Shown in pieces: positions 7,776 to 15,564 of a stretch of DNA of 64,000 bases. The notes under the pieces are model-generated. The model was given only the letters and a program-made list of their open reading frames with translations, was not told the DNA's origin and ran no database searches. The number at the start of each line of letters is the position of its first letter. Position 1 is the stretch's first letter. A program made the position numbers and the translations under genes. Origin of the DNA: Sphingomonas sp. (GTDB taxonomy: Bacteria; Pseudomonadota; Alphaproteobacteria; Sphingomonadales; Sphingomonadaceae); assembly GCF_024508665.1 (NCBI RefSeq), contig NZ_JANINP010000003.1, positions 344,367 through 408,366 of the forward strand. Reading direction: 5' to 3'.

Positions 7776-8873
7776 ATGGGTTTCCGTTGCGGCATTGTCG
7801 GCCTTCCCAATGTCGGCAAGTCGACCTTGTTCAACGCGCTGACCGAGACGGCGGCGGCGCAGGCGGCGAATTATCCGTTCTGCACGATCGAACCCAATGT
7901 CGGTAACGTCGCGGTGCCCGATCCGCGGCTGGACAAGCTCGCCGCCATCGCCGGTTCGCAGAAGATCATCGAGACCCAGCTCGCTTTCGTCGACATTGCC
8001 GGGCTGGTGCGCGGCGCCTCCAAGGGCGAAGGGCTGGGCAACCAGTTCCTCGGCAATATCCGTGAGGTCGACGCGATCGTCCATGTTCTGCGTTGCTTCG
8101 AGGACGGCGACGTCACCCATGTCGAAGGCAAGGTCGATCCGATCGCGGATGCCGAGACGGTCGAGACCGAATTGATGCTCGCCGACCTGGAGAGCCTCGA
8201 AAAGCGCGTGCCCAATTTCGCCAAGAAGGCGGCGCAGGGCGACAAGGAAGCGAAGATCGCCGCCAGCGTGCTCGGCCAGGCGCTCGACCTGTTGCGTGAC
8301 GGCAAGCCGGCCCGGCTGACCCAGCCCAAGGACGCCGAGGAAGCGCGCGTCTTCTCGCAGGCGCAATTGCTGACCGCCAAGCCCGTCCTCTATGTCTGCA
8401 ATGTCGAGGAAGCCAATGCGGCGCACGGCAACGCGCATTCGGCGCGCGTGTTCGAAAAGGCCAAGGCCGAGGGCGCCGAGGCGGTGATCGTCTCCGCCGC
8501 GATCGAGGCGGAGATCGCGACCATGCCCGTCGAGGATCGCGGCGAGTTCCTGGCGGAGTTGGGGCTGGAGGAAACCGGCCTCGCCCGCGTCATCCGCGCA
8601 GGGTACAAATTGCTCCACCTCCTCACCTTCTTCACCGTCGGGCCGAAGGAAGCACGCGCCTGGACCGTCCACGCCGGCGCCACTGCGCCCGAAGCTGCCG
8701 GTGAGATCCACACCGATTTCGAAAAGGGCTTCATCCGCGCCGAGACGATCGCCTACGACGATTATGTCGCCCTGGGCGGCGAAAGCCGCGCGCGCGAGGC
8801 CGGCAAGCTCCGCGCCGAGAGCAAGGGCTACGTCGTCCAGGACGGCGACGTGATGCACTTCCTGCACAGCTAG
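7776..8873 (+). CDS. ychF: Ribosome-binding ATPase YchF
   Basis: A 365-residue Obg-family ATPase/GTPase of normal YchF length. It starts GFRCGIVGLPNVGKSTLFNAL (Walker A GLPNVGKS at residues 9-16). It continues with the switch II-like DIAGLVRGASKGEGLGNQFL, the base-specifying region near YVCNVEE, and a C-terminal TGS domain (from about residue 280) ending ESKGYVVQDGDVMHFLHS. YchF binds ribosomes and prefers ATP, and is tied to oxidative-stress control in E. coli. The start is the ATG with GAGG ten bases upstream; a TTG five codons earlier is less likely. Confidence 0.96.
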   Translation: MGFRCGIVGLPNVGKSTLFNALTETAAAQAANYPFCTIEPNVGNVAVPDPRLDKLAAIAGSQKIIETQLAFVDIAGLVRGASKGEGLGNQFLGNIREVDAIVHVLRCFEDGDVTHVEGKVDPIADAETVETELMLADLESLEKRVPNFAKKAAQGDKEAKIAASVLGQALDLLRDGKPARLTQPKDAEEARVFSQAQLLTAKPVLYVCNVEEANAAHGNAHSARVFEKAKAEGAEAVIVSAAIEAEIATMPVEDRGEFLAELGLEETGLARVIRAGYKLLHLLTFFTVGPKEARAWTVHAGATAPEAAGEIHTDFEKGFIRAETIAYDDYVALGGESRAREAGKLRAESKGYVVQDGDVMHFLHS

Positions 8874-8882
8874 AAGCCGGCG

Positions 8883-10496
8883 CTACTTCATTCCGTGCGC
8901 GTCGAGCCAGGAGAGCGTGCCAGCCATTTGATGCTCGGCCGCGATCTGGCGCAGCGTTTTGCCGTCCTTCTTGCCCGACGGGTCGGCGCCCGCATCGAGC
9001 AAACGCAGTACGATTTCGTCGGTCCAGCTATCGAAGGCAGGCGATAGGCCGTCTTTGCCTTTCACATCGGCGCGCACGCCTGCGGCAAGCAGCATCTCCA
9101 CCGCCGTGGGGCTTTTGACTCCGTAAAATAGCGTTTTGCCGTATGAGCCGCCGGCTTCGGCATTTACCCCAAGTGCGACTAATCCGCGAAGGTAGTCGAA
9201 GCGCTCCGCCCCCAATTCCTCGCACCGCCAGGAATCGCCGAGCGCTGCTGCCAGGGCGGTCGGCGCAGCGAAATTGTCGGCTGACGCTTCGGGCGAGACA
9301 TGTCTTGGATCTATTCCCTCCGCGACCAGCGCACGGACGACCCCGATATCGCACCCGCCGGCGCCGCTAACGAACGCAGCCTGCAGCGCGTCACGACCTA
9401 CTTTTGCCGCCCAGCCGCGATCAATGAGCGCCTGTGCAACGCGCGGCCGCCCCTGTTCAACAGCGCGGAGCAGTAATATCGCGCCTAGCGGCGCTGCGAC
9501 CATCCCCTTCCGCTCGGGTGTGTAGACGCGGTCAAGCGGCAAGCCGGCGGCAATCAAATCCAGGACCAGCGGGTCGCCGCCCTGCGCGACCGCGGCCACC
9601 GCAAGATCGGCGGCCTGATTGCCGACGGGGTCGAACCCTTCGGCACGTAATGCGGCCAGCGTCTCCCCATTCCCTTTAACCCATCGCGCCGTTCCCGCGG
9701 CATCGTCGATCGCTTTCTCGAGCATTTTCGCCTCAGGCGGCATGCCAGCGGCAACGCCGACATAGTCCGTCACCGTCAGATCGTTCTTGCCGCTGGCGAA
9801 GCGAATGATCTGCGTCGGATTGTCGGTGACAGGATAGAAATAATCTTTCTTCAGACCAAAAAACCGAGCGGTGCGAAACTTCCCGATCAGCGCGTCGAGC
9901 GCCGCACGATCTACCTTCGCCCGATGCACCCCCTCGATCAGCACGCCGCGACCGGGTGAAAAGCGCCGATGAATACCGGCTACTGGATCTGCTGGCTCCT
10001 CACGCGTGGAGAACATGACGTTCCCCGCACCGTCGATGGTGACTTTATAATCCGGACACGAGCCAAAGCAGGCGGAGCGCGTCAACTCGATCTTGAGGTG
10101 ATCGTAATCGATTGCGGGGAAGGGTGCGTCGGGCTCCGCCCACACCGGCTTCAACCTCGGCAGGATCTGTATCCTCCCCGTTGCTGTGATCGGACGGCCG
10201 GCATAGACGAAGGGTCGGAATTTCCATTGGCGCGCCGCGGCGAGTACCGCGCTCGCGTCATCGGAGGCCGTGTTGCGATAGGACGGTCGTGCGTCGATGA
10301 CATCTCCCCCGGGCGATATAACGACGTCGATCGATGAGCTGGACATGGCCGCGTCTTCGGGACGATCGACCTCAACCACGTCCGCACCGGAAAGTTTGTG
10401 CGACGCGATCGTTTCGTCGGCCATGCCCACCGTGGCCGTCCGCTCCGCCGGAGCTGCTACCAGAAACCCAACCAGGATCGTAGCTGCTCGCATCAT
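8883..10496 (-). CDS. DUF6438 and ankyrin-repeat exported protein
   Basis: About 537 residues. An N-terminal signal (RAATILVGFLVAAPA) precedes a TonB-C-like stretch with DVVISPGGDVID and AARQWKFRPF. Next comes a DUF6438-type domain with IELTRSACFGSCPDYKVTI, where the two Cys in CFGSCP are the family hallmark. The C-terminal half has degenerate ankyrin repeats (LDLIAAGLPLD, AQALIDRGWAA, LRLLDAGADPSG). AGGAGG precedes tandem ATG codons at 10496 and 10493; either could start translation. It is likely a periplasmic protein with a protein-binding role; the partner is unknown. An operator-like palindrome covers its promoter. Confidence 0.75.
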   Translation of the reverse strand: MMRAATILVGFLVAAPAERTATVGMADETIASHKLSGADVVEVDRPEDAAMSSSSIDVVISPGGDVIDARPSYRNTASDDASAVLAAARQWKFRPFVYAGRPITATGRIQILPRLKPVWAEPDAPFPAIDYDHLKIELTRSACFGSCPDYKVTIDGAGNVMFSTREEPADPVAGIHRRFSPGRGVLIEGVHRAKVDRAALDALIGKFRTARFFGLKKDYFYPVTDNPTQIIRFASGKNDLTVTDYVGVAAGMPPEAKMLEKAIDDAAGTARWVKGNGETLAALRAEGFDPVGNQAADLAVAAVAQGGDPLVLDLIAAGLPLDRVYTPERKGMVAAPLGAILLLRAVEQGRPRVAQALIDRGWAAKVGRDALQAAFVSGAGGCDIGVVRALVAEGIDPRHVSPEASADNFAAPTALAAALGDSWRCEELGAERFDYLRGLVALGVNAEAGGSYGKTLFYGVKSPTAVEMLLAAGVRADVKGKDGLSPAFDSWTDEIVLRLLDAGADPSGKKDGKTLRQIAAEHQMAGTLSWLDAHGMK

Positions 10497-10510
10497 CCCC
10501 CTCCTATAAA

Positions 10511-10553
10511 TGATACAATGTATCAAGAATAGAGAATTGCGTCGCGCCGTCAA
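10511..10553 (-). promoter_or_regulatory. Promoter with perfect 15-base palindromic operator
   Basis: Read on the minus strand, TTGACG (10553-10548) and TATTCT (10531-10526), 16 bases apart, form a promoter for the DUF6438 gene. Directly after it lies a perfect palindrome, TGATACAATGTATCA on the plus strand (10511-10525), spanning the expected transcription start and ending 15 bases before the ATG. Its TACA/TGTA core resembles BlaI/MecI- or TetR-type operators. No adjacent repressor of those types is present. Confidence 0.6.
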
Positions 10554-10562
10554 ATGGCAGGA

Positions 10563-10961
10563 CTAGCCATGATCGAACGCCATCAGGATGGGGCACGGTC
10601 CCGCATCCGAATTGGCGCAATCATGGGCCAATCGGGCGAGCGCCGCGCGTGCTGCCGCCAGTTCCTCGATCTTCGCATCCAGCGCGGCGATCCGCTCGGT
10701 CGCGAGTTCGCGCGCCCGGGTGCGATCATCGGTCGCGTCGAGCTCGAGCAACTCGGCGATCTGGTCGAGCGTGAACCCCGCGCCCTGCGCCGCCCGGATG
10801 AACCGAAGCCGCTGCACATCCGACGCGCCGTAGCGGCGGACGCCACCATATGTTTCGTCGCGAGGCGGCTCCTTCAGCAGGCCGCGGCGTTGATAATAGC
10901 GGATGGTCTCGACGCCCACGCCGCCCGAAGCGGCCAATTTACCGATCGTCATTCCGGCCAT
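10563..10961 (-). CDS. MerR-family metal-responsive regulator
   Basis: A 132-residue regulator starting TIGKLAASGGVGVETIRYYQRRGLL, a winged helix very like mercury MerR, then RRYGASDVQRLRFIRAAQGAGF. A dimerisation helix leads to a metal loop C115-x7-C123 followed by PIL, the spacing of CueR/HmrR copper sensors. At the position of MerR Cys82 (third Hg ligand) there is Arg80, with Thr81 beside it, so neither the Hg nor the usual Cu(I) Ser signature is kept. It is divergent from the Grx-MauE gene across a mer-type operator. The inducer is therefore unclear, perhaps copper or another soft metal. Confidence 0.88.
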   Translation of the reverse strand: MAGMTIGKLAASGGVGVETIRYYQRRGLLKEPPRDETYGGVRRYGASDVQRLRFIRAAQGAGFTLDQIAELLELDATDDRTRARELATERIAALDAKIEELAAARAALARLAHDCANSDAGPCPILMAFDHG

Positions 10962-10963
10962 GC

Positions 10964-10994
10964 TTGACTCCGTACCATGGTACGGAACCTATAT
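10964..10994 (+). promoter_or_regulatory. MerR-type operator-promoter with 19-base spacer
   Basis: TTGACT (10964-10969) and CTATAT (10989-10994) are separated by 19 bases, the overlong spacer typical of MerR-activated promoters. The spacer holds the perfect palindrome CCGTACCATGGTACGG (10970-10985). Its CCGTAC-N4-GTACGG halves match, as I recall them, the transposon mercury-resistance operators. It sits between the merR start (10961) and the fusion gene (11005), so it can serve both. Confidence 0.88.
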
Positions 10995-11004
10995 GGGAAG
11001 CGTC

Positions 11005-11742
11005 ATGGAAAACGCAAAGCACGCAACGCTCTATCGCATGGTCATGCCCGAGCATGTCTGTCCCTATGGCCGCAAATCCAAATGGCTGCTCGAATCGCAC
11101 GGTTACCAGGTCGACGATCACTGGCTGCGGACGCGCGAGGAGACGGACGCGTTCAAGGCCGAGCACAAAGTCGCCACCACCCCACAGACGTTCATCGATG
11201 GCCGGCGGATCGGCGGCAACGACGACCTCCGCCGCTTCTTCGGCAAACATGTGCCGGCCAAGGACGAGACCAGCTATCGCCCGGTCATCGCCGTGTTCGC
11301 GATGACCGCGCTGATGGCGCTCGCCGCCAGCCAAGCCGCGACGGGTTCGCCGTTCACGGTGATGGCGGGCGAATGGTTCATCGCGTTCAGCATGTGTGTC
11401 CTCGCCATCCTCAAGCTGCAGGACGTCGAGCGCTTTTCGACGATGTTCCTCAATTACGATCTGCTTGCCCAGCGCTGGGTACCGTACGGCTACATCTATC
11501 CGTTCGCCGAAGCGCTGGCTGGCGTGCTGATGGCTGCCCATGCCGCGACATGGCTGTCGATTCCCGTCGCCTTGTTCATCGGCGGCATCGGTGCGGTGTC
11601 GGTGTTCAAGGCCGTCTATGTCGACAAACGCGCGCTCAAATGCGCCTGCGTCGGCGGGTCGAGCAACGTCCCGCTGGGCTTCGTATCGTTGACCGAGAAT
11701 TTGATGATGGTCGCGATGGCGATCTGGATGTTGGCGCGTTAG
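11005..11742 (+). CDS. Glutaredoxin-MauE/DoxX-like membrane fusion protein
   Basis: About 245 residues with two parts. The N-terminal glutaredoxin-like domain (about 1-90) has VCPYGRKSKWLLESHGY, where the usual second active-site Cys is Gly (CPYG), and the cis-Pro region TTPQTFIDGRRIGG. The C-terminal part has four predicted membrane helices and a MauE-like KCACVGGSSNVPLG with two Cys. The ATG at 11005 follows GGGAAG and begins the Grx domain; upstream starts overlap the operator. The role is probably electron or thiol transfer linked to metal stress. MerR control is inferred from the operator. The metal and redox partner are unknown. Confidence 0.82.
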   Translation: MENAKHATLYRMVMPEHVCPYGRKSKWLLESHGYQVDDHWLRTREETDAFKAEHKVATTPQTFIDGRRIGGNDDLRRFFGKHVPAKDETSYRPVIAVFAMTALMALAASQAATGSPFTVMAGEWFIAFSMCVLAILKLQDVERFSTMFLNYDLLAQRWVPYGYIYPFAEALAGVLMAAHAATWLSIPVALFIGGIGAVSVFKAVYVDKRALKCACVGGSSNVPLGFVSLTENLMMVAMAIWMLAR

Positions 11743-11751
11743 AACGTTGCC

Positions 11752-12051
11752 ATGCTGCTTCGGCTGATCCTCTTCGTCATGCTCGCATTCGGCACGCCCG
11801 CCATGCCGGCTGGCGCGCATGATGGCATGCAGCCGATGGCAATGGCCGGACACCCTATGCCCGGCCCGGAGCACAAGGCACCCATACCGCAGCAGCATCT
11901 CTGCGTCGGTTGTGTCCCGATCGGGGATTGGAACGCCGTAAGGGTGCTGCCGCCGGTATCCATCCCTGCTCCCGCGCCGCTCTCCCGCATCGCGGTGCTG
12001 ACAATATTGCCCGATAAGGCCCCCATCCCGCCTCCGCCCAGGATTGAGTGA
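11752..12051 (+). CDS. Small exported Met/His/Cys protein of the metal cassette
   Basis: A 99-residue protein with a signal peptide (LLRLILFVMLAFGTPAMPAGA). The mature part is rich in Met and His (HDGMQPMAMAGHPM, then EHKAPIPQQH), carries a CxxC motif in LCVGCVP, and ends Pro-rich. Such composition suggests soft-metal binding, probably Cu(I), in the periplasm. The gene starts nine bases after the Grx-MauE stop and ends 37 bases before the Met-rich barrel gene, so the three form an operon. No named family is recognised; it resembles the small DUF2946-like proteins of copper loci only in general character. Confidence 0.6.
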   Translation: MLLRLILFVMLAFGTPAMPAGAHDGMQPMAMAGHPMPGPEHKAPIPQQHLCVGCVPIGDWNAVRVLPPVSIPAPAPLSRIAVLTILPDKAPIPPPPRIE

Positions 12052-12088
12052 AGCCCTCAACGCTTCCCCTATTCCACGGAGATTTTCG

Positions 12089-13702
12089 ATGATCAGCACC
12101 AGATGGCTCGTGGCCGCAGCGGCGGTCGCGATGCTGCCCGGCATGGCGGCCGCCCAGAGCATGGGCGGCATGTCGATGCCCGGCATGAAAATGCCCGCCA
12201 AGCCGGCGGCCAAGCCGAATACCAAGGCCAAGGCCGCCAAGAAGCGGGCACCCGCGCACAAGTCGAGGCGCCGCAGGGCGGCACGCGCGTCCGGGCCGAA
12301 TCCCGCTAACAGTGATTCCATGCCCGGGATGGAGATGGGGCCGCCAACACCCACCTCTCCGCCACCCGGCTCGCCGATGCCCATGACGATGCCGGGGATG
12401 GATATGTCTGCCCCACAGGCGTCGCCATCCATGCCCGCCGACAAGCCCGCACCTGAACAGCCGCCCGCGGCCATGCCGGGCATGACCATGCCGATGCCCG
12501 CGCCTGGCGCGCGCGCCGGCGACGGGAAGATGGCTGCGATGCCGGGGATGGACATGTCCGGTGCGCCGCAACCCTTTGCAAAGGGCTCCGGCACCTCGCG
12601 TCTGCCGGGTGCGGAGGGGATGATGCATGGCCTCCACCTCGCGAGCGGGGACTGGATGGTGATGCTCCACGGCTATGCCTGGGGCAGCTATACCAATCAG
12701 TCGGGTCCGCGCGGCCGCGACGAGGCGTTCGTCACCTCGATGGCGATGATCGACGCGGAGCGAGACTTCGGCGCCGCGCGATTGACATTGCGGTCGATGC
12801 TGAGCCTCGACGCTCTCATGGGGGCGAAAGGCTATCCCAGCCTGTTCGCGACCGGAGAGAGCGCCGATGGCGTGACCCCATTGGTCGATCGCCAGCATCC
12901 GCACGATCTCTTCATGGAGTTGGCGGCACGTGTCGACGTGCCGTTGACCAAGGGATTGACCGGGTTCGTCTATGGCGGTCCGGTCGCCGAGCCGGCGCTT
13001 GGACCCTCCGCCTTCATGCATCGCGCCTCGGCGAAATATTTGCCGCTTGCGCCGATCACGCACCATTGGTTCGACAGCACCCACATCACCTTCGGCGTGG
13101 TCACCGCCGGGCTTTACGGCGACCATTGGCAGATCGAAGGATCGGGGTTCCGCGGGCGCGAGCCGGACCAGCATCGCTGGGACATCGAAACGCCCAAGCT
13201 CGATTCGTTGAGCGTGCGCGCCAGCTGGAATCCGTCTCCTTATTGGTCGGCCCAGGCCAGCTATGGGCGGCTGAAGAGTCCCGAAGCGCTGGAGCCCGGC
13301 CAGGACGAAGCGCGGACGACCGCCACCGTGCAATATGCGCGCGGCGGCTTTTCCGCGCTCGCCGGGTTCGCGGTCAAGAACCGTCTGCCCGGACGCGCGC
13401 TGACCGCATGGCTGGGAGAAGCCAATTGGGATATCAGCGCCCATCACAGCGTGTTCGGGCGAATTGAGAATCTGGCCAATGACGAGCTGTTCCCCGATCC
13501 GCTCGATCCGTTGCACGACCGCAAGTTCCGGGTGACGCGCGCCGAACTCGGTTACGCCTATCGGCTCAAGCTGGTCGGCCCGCTCGAGGCCGCGATTGGT
13601 GGTAGCGGGTTCCTGATCGCCAAGCCGTCGGTGCTCGACACCGCCTATGGCAAATCGCCGGCGGGTTGGACGGGCTTCGTTAAACTGAGCCTCGGCGGAT
13701 AG
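12089..13702 (+). CDS. Met-rich outer-membrane protein of the metal cassette
   Basis: About 537 residues: a signal peptide ending AAAQ, then about 150 residues of low-complexity Met/Pro/Lys sequence with five MPGM motifs (MPGMKM, MPGMEM, MPGMDM, MPGMTM, MPGMDM), then a beta-strand-rich domain of about 350 residues ending LGG. The Met motifs resemble those of CopA/CopB/PcoB-type copper proteins. The C-terminal part looks like an outer-membrane barrel, with alternating strands such as GFVYGGPVAEPAL and FRVTRAELGYAYRLKL. ATG 12089 starts the signal peptide. It is the last gene of the MerR-controlled operon; copper handling is the best guess. Confidence 0.7.
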   Translation: MISTRWLVAAAAVAMLPGMAAAQSMGGMSMPGMKMPAKPAAKPNTKAKAAKKRAPAHKSRRRRAARASGPNPANSDSMPGMEMGPPTPTSPPPGSPMPMTMPGMDMSAPQASPSMPADKPAPEQPPAAMPGMTMPMPAPGARAGDGKMAAMPGMDMSGAPQPFAKGSGTSRLPGAEGMMHGLHLASGDWMVMLHGYAWGSYTNQSGPRGRDEAFVTSMAMIDAERDFGAARLTLRSMLSLDALMGAKGYPSLFATGESADGVTPLVDRQHPHDLFMELAARVDVPLTKGLTGFVYGGPVAEPALGPSAFMHRASAKYLPLAPITHHWFDSTHITFGVVTAGLYGDHWQIEGSGFRGREPDQHRWDIETPKLDSLSVRASWNPSPYWSAQASYGRLKSPEALEPGQDEARTTATVQYARGGFSALAGFAVKNRLPGRALTAWLGEANWDISAHHSVFGRIENLANDELFPDPLDPLHDRKFRVTRAELGYAYRLKLVGPLEAAIGGSGFLIAKPSVLDTAYGKSPAGWTGFVKLSLGG

Positions 13703-13759
13703 CTTGCGCGCAGGCTGGCGGCCCGGCATGGCCAGCGCGGATCGACCAAGGAGTCGTTG

Positions 13760-15049
13760 ATGCGCTGGATCGTCCGGGCCGCCATTCTTGTTGTTGCTGC
13801 GTCACTGTCGGTTCAGGCTTGGGCGTCATCGCCGCAAAGCATCCCGGCCAGCGCCGCCTCGCCAACCCAAACCGAGACGAAGGCGCCGGTCACGATCCTG
13901 GTGTCGATCGACGGCTTCCGCGCCGATTATCTCGATCGGGGCGTCACTCCCAATCTCAGCGCGCTCGCCGCCGCCGGGATCAGCAGCGCGATGCGGCCGA
14001 GCTACCCGTCCAAGACGTTCCCCAATCATTGGACCTTGGTCACGGGACTGCGCCCCGACCGCACCGGCATCGTCGCCAACAAGATGCTCGACGCGTCACG
14101 GCCGGGCGACACTTTCACCATGGCGTCCGACGACCCGTTCTGGTGGAACGCCGCCGAACCCATCTGGGTAACCGCGGAAAAGGCCGGGGTCCGCACCGCT
14201 ACCGCCTTCTGGCCCGGATCGAACGTCGCCTGGGGTGGCGAGCGATCGAAGGACTGGCCCAATCCGATCACCGGCGGCACGCGGCCCGAGGACTGGCTGC
14301 AGTTCAACCAGGCGCTCACCGATCGCCAGCGCGTCGACAGCGTCATCGACTGGCTGCGCCGCCCTGCCGAGACGCGCCCGCGCTTCGTCACGCTCTATTT
14401 CGACGAGGTCGATACGGCTGGCCATGAATATGGTCCGGACGACCAGCGCACGACCGACGCGGTCGCCAATGTCGACAAGGCGATCGGGAGGCTGCGTGAG
14501 GAACTCGCCAAGCTAGGTCAGCCGGCGAATCTGGTGATCGTCGCCGATCACGGCATGGCGGCGATTTCTCAGGATCGGCTGATCGTGCTCGATAGGTTCA
14601 GCAATTCCGACGATTACGACGTGGTCGAAGATGGCGTCTATGCCTCGATCAATCCCAAGGCCGGCAAGGAGGCAATGGTCGAAAAGGCGCTGCTCGGCGC
14701 CCATGGCCCGCACCTCACCTGCTATCGCAAGGCCGAGGTGCCGGAGCGCCTCCATTACGGGAGGAACCCGCGCGTGCCGGCGATCCTGTGCCTGCCCGAC
14801 GCCGGCTGGACGGTCGTCGTCCATCCGCCCAAGCACAAGGTCGAGGGCGGCGCGCACGGCTATGACAATGACGCACCGGAGATGCGGGCGCTGTTCATCG
14901 CCAGCGGACCGGCGATCAAGCCGCTGGGCCGGATTCCGACCTTCGACAATGTCGACGTCGCGCCGCTGCTGCGCGACCTGATCGGTCTGGCGCCCGGACA
15001 GGGTCTCGACGGCGATGACGCACCGTTCCGGGGAGCATTGGTAAAATGA
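13760..15049 (+). CDS. NPP-type nucleotide pyrophosphatase/phosphodiesterase
   Basis: About 429 residues, exported (signal ending near VQAWAS). It belongs to the alkaline-phosphatase superfamily, NPP branch: the metal Asp in ILVSIDGFRADYL, the nucleophile Thr in YPSKTFPNHWTLVTG, FDEVDTAGHEYGP, and VIVADHGMA with metal His. These enzymes hydrolyse phosphodiester or pyrophosphate bonds of nucleotides or lipids outside the cytoplasm. ATG 13760 follows AAGGAG by seven bases. The stop overlaps the next start (ATGA), so the MaoC gene is coupled to it, though the two have no evident functional link. Confidence 0.88.
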   Translation: MRWIVRAAILVVAASLSVQAWASSPQSIPASAASPTQTETKAPVTILVSIDGFRADYLDRGVTPNLSALAAAGISSAMRPSYPSKTFPNHWTLVTGLRPDRTGIVANKMLDASRPGDTFTMASDDPFWWNAAEPIWVTAEKAGVRTATAFWPGSNVAWGGERSKDWPNPITGGTRPEDWLQFNQALTDRQRVDSVIDWLRRPAETRPRFVTLYFDEVDTAGHEYGPDDQRTTDAVANVDKAIGRLREELAKLGQPANLVIVADHGMAAISQDRLIVLDRFSNSDDYDVVEDGVYASINPKAGKEAMVEKALLGAHGPHLTCYRKAEVPERLHYGRNPRVPAILCLPDAGWTVVVHPPKHKVEGGAHGYDNDAPEMRALFIASGPAIKPLGRIPTFDNVDVAPLLRDLIGLAPGQGLDGDDAPFRGALVK

Positions 15050-15510
15050 GCGACGATCTGAAATATTTCGAAGACTTGGTGGTCGGCACCAAAGCGAGTT
15101 TCGGCCGCTATGAAGTGACGCGCGAAGAAGTCGTCGAGTTCGCATCCAAATACGACCCTCAGCCTTTCCATCTGTCCGACGAAGCCGCGGCCCAGACCCA
15201 TTTCGGGCGATTGTCGGCAAGCGGTTGGCACACCGCCGCAATGGCGATGCGGATGGCGGTCGAAAATATGAAGGACCAACGCTCGGCAGGCCTCGGCTCG
15301 CCGGGGTTAGACGAATTGCGCTGGTTGAAGCCGGTCTATCCAGGCGACACGCTGCGCTGCGAGACCGAATTGCTGGAGAAGCGCGTGTCGCGGAGCCGCC
15401 CGGAAATGGGCATCACCAAGGGGCGGACCACGGTCTTCAACCAGCATGACCAAGCGGTCATGACCTACATCGCCAACGGGCTGATCCGCACGCGACCCGC
15501 AGAGGAATAG
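15046..15510 (+). CDS. MaoC family (R)-specific hydratase-like protein
   Basis: A 154-residue hot-dog-fold protein: KYFEDLVVGTKASFGRYEVTREEVVEFASKYDPQPFHL, then HFGRLSASGWHTAAMAMRM, matching MaoC-type enoyl-CoA hydratases with the conserved Asp and His in the D-PQPFH region. It probably hydrates enoyl-CoA or a related thioester. Its start overlaps the stop of the phosphodiesterase. A GC-rich hairpin lies a few bases after its stop. Confidence 0.88.
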   Translation: MSDDLKYFEDLVVGTKASFGRYEVTREEVVEFASKYDPQPFHLSDEAAAQTHFGRLSASGWHTAAMAMRMAVENMKDQRSAGLGSPGLDELRWLKPVYPGDTLRCETELLEKRVSRSRPEMGITKGRTTVFNQHDQAVMTYIANGLIRTRPAEE

Positions 15511-15518
15511 GCCGACAC

Positions 15519-15539
15519 CCCCTCCCTACAAGGGAGGGG
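15519..15539. terminator. CCCCTCCCT/AGGGAGGGG hairpin
   Basis: Perfect nine-base arms with a three-base loop lie eight bases after the MaoC stop. It may terminate transcription, but it also resembles the CCTCCCC-rich ends of the larger palindromes near 28.4 and 39.3 kb and could be a remnant of that family. Confidence 0.5.
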
Positions 15540-15564
15540 AAGCTCCGGGCTTCAGGCTTGATCG

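Noticed and set aside
6063..8867. Very long open frame on the minus strand (over 900 codons)
   Set aside because: It lies antisense to ychF and the Tyr/Gln-rich lipoprotein, is a low-complexity Arg/Ala translation with no domain, and arises from high-GC codon bias.
10939..13729. Long minus-strand frames opposite the metal cassette
   Set aside because: The plus-strand genes have signal peptides, Grx and MauE motifs and ribosome-binding sites; the antisense translations show none.
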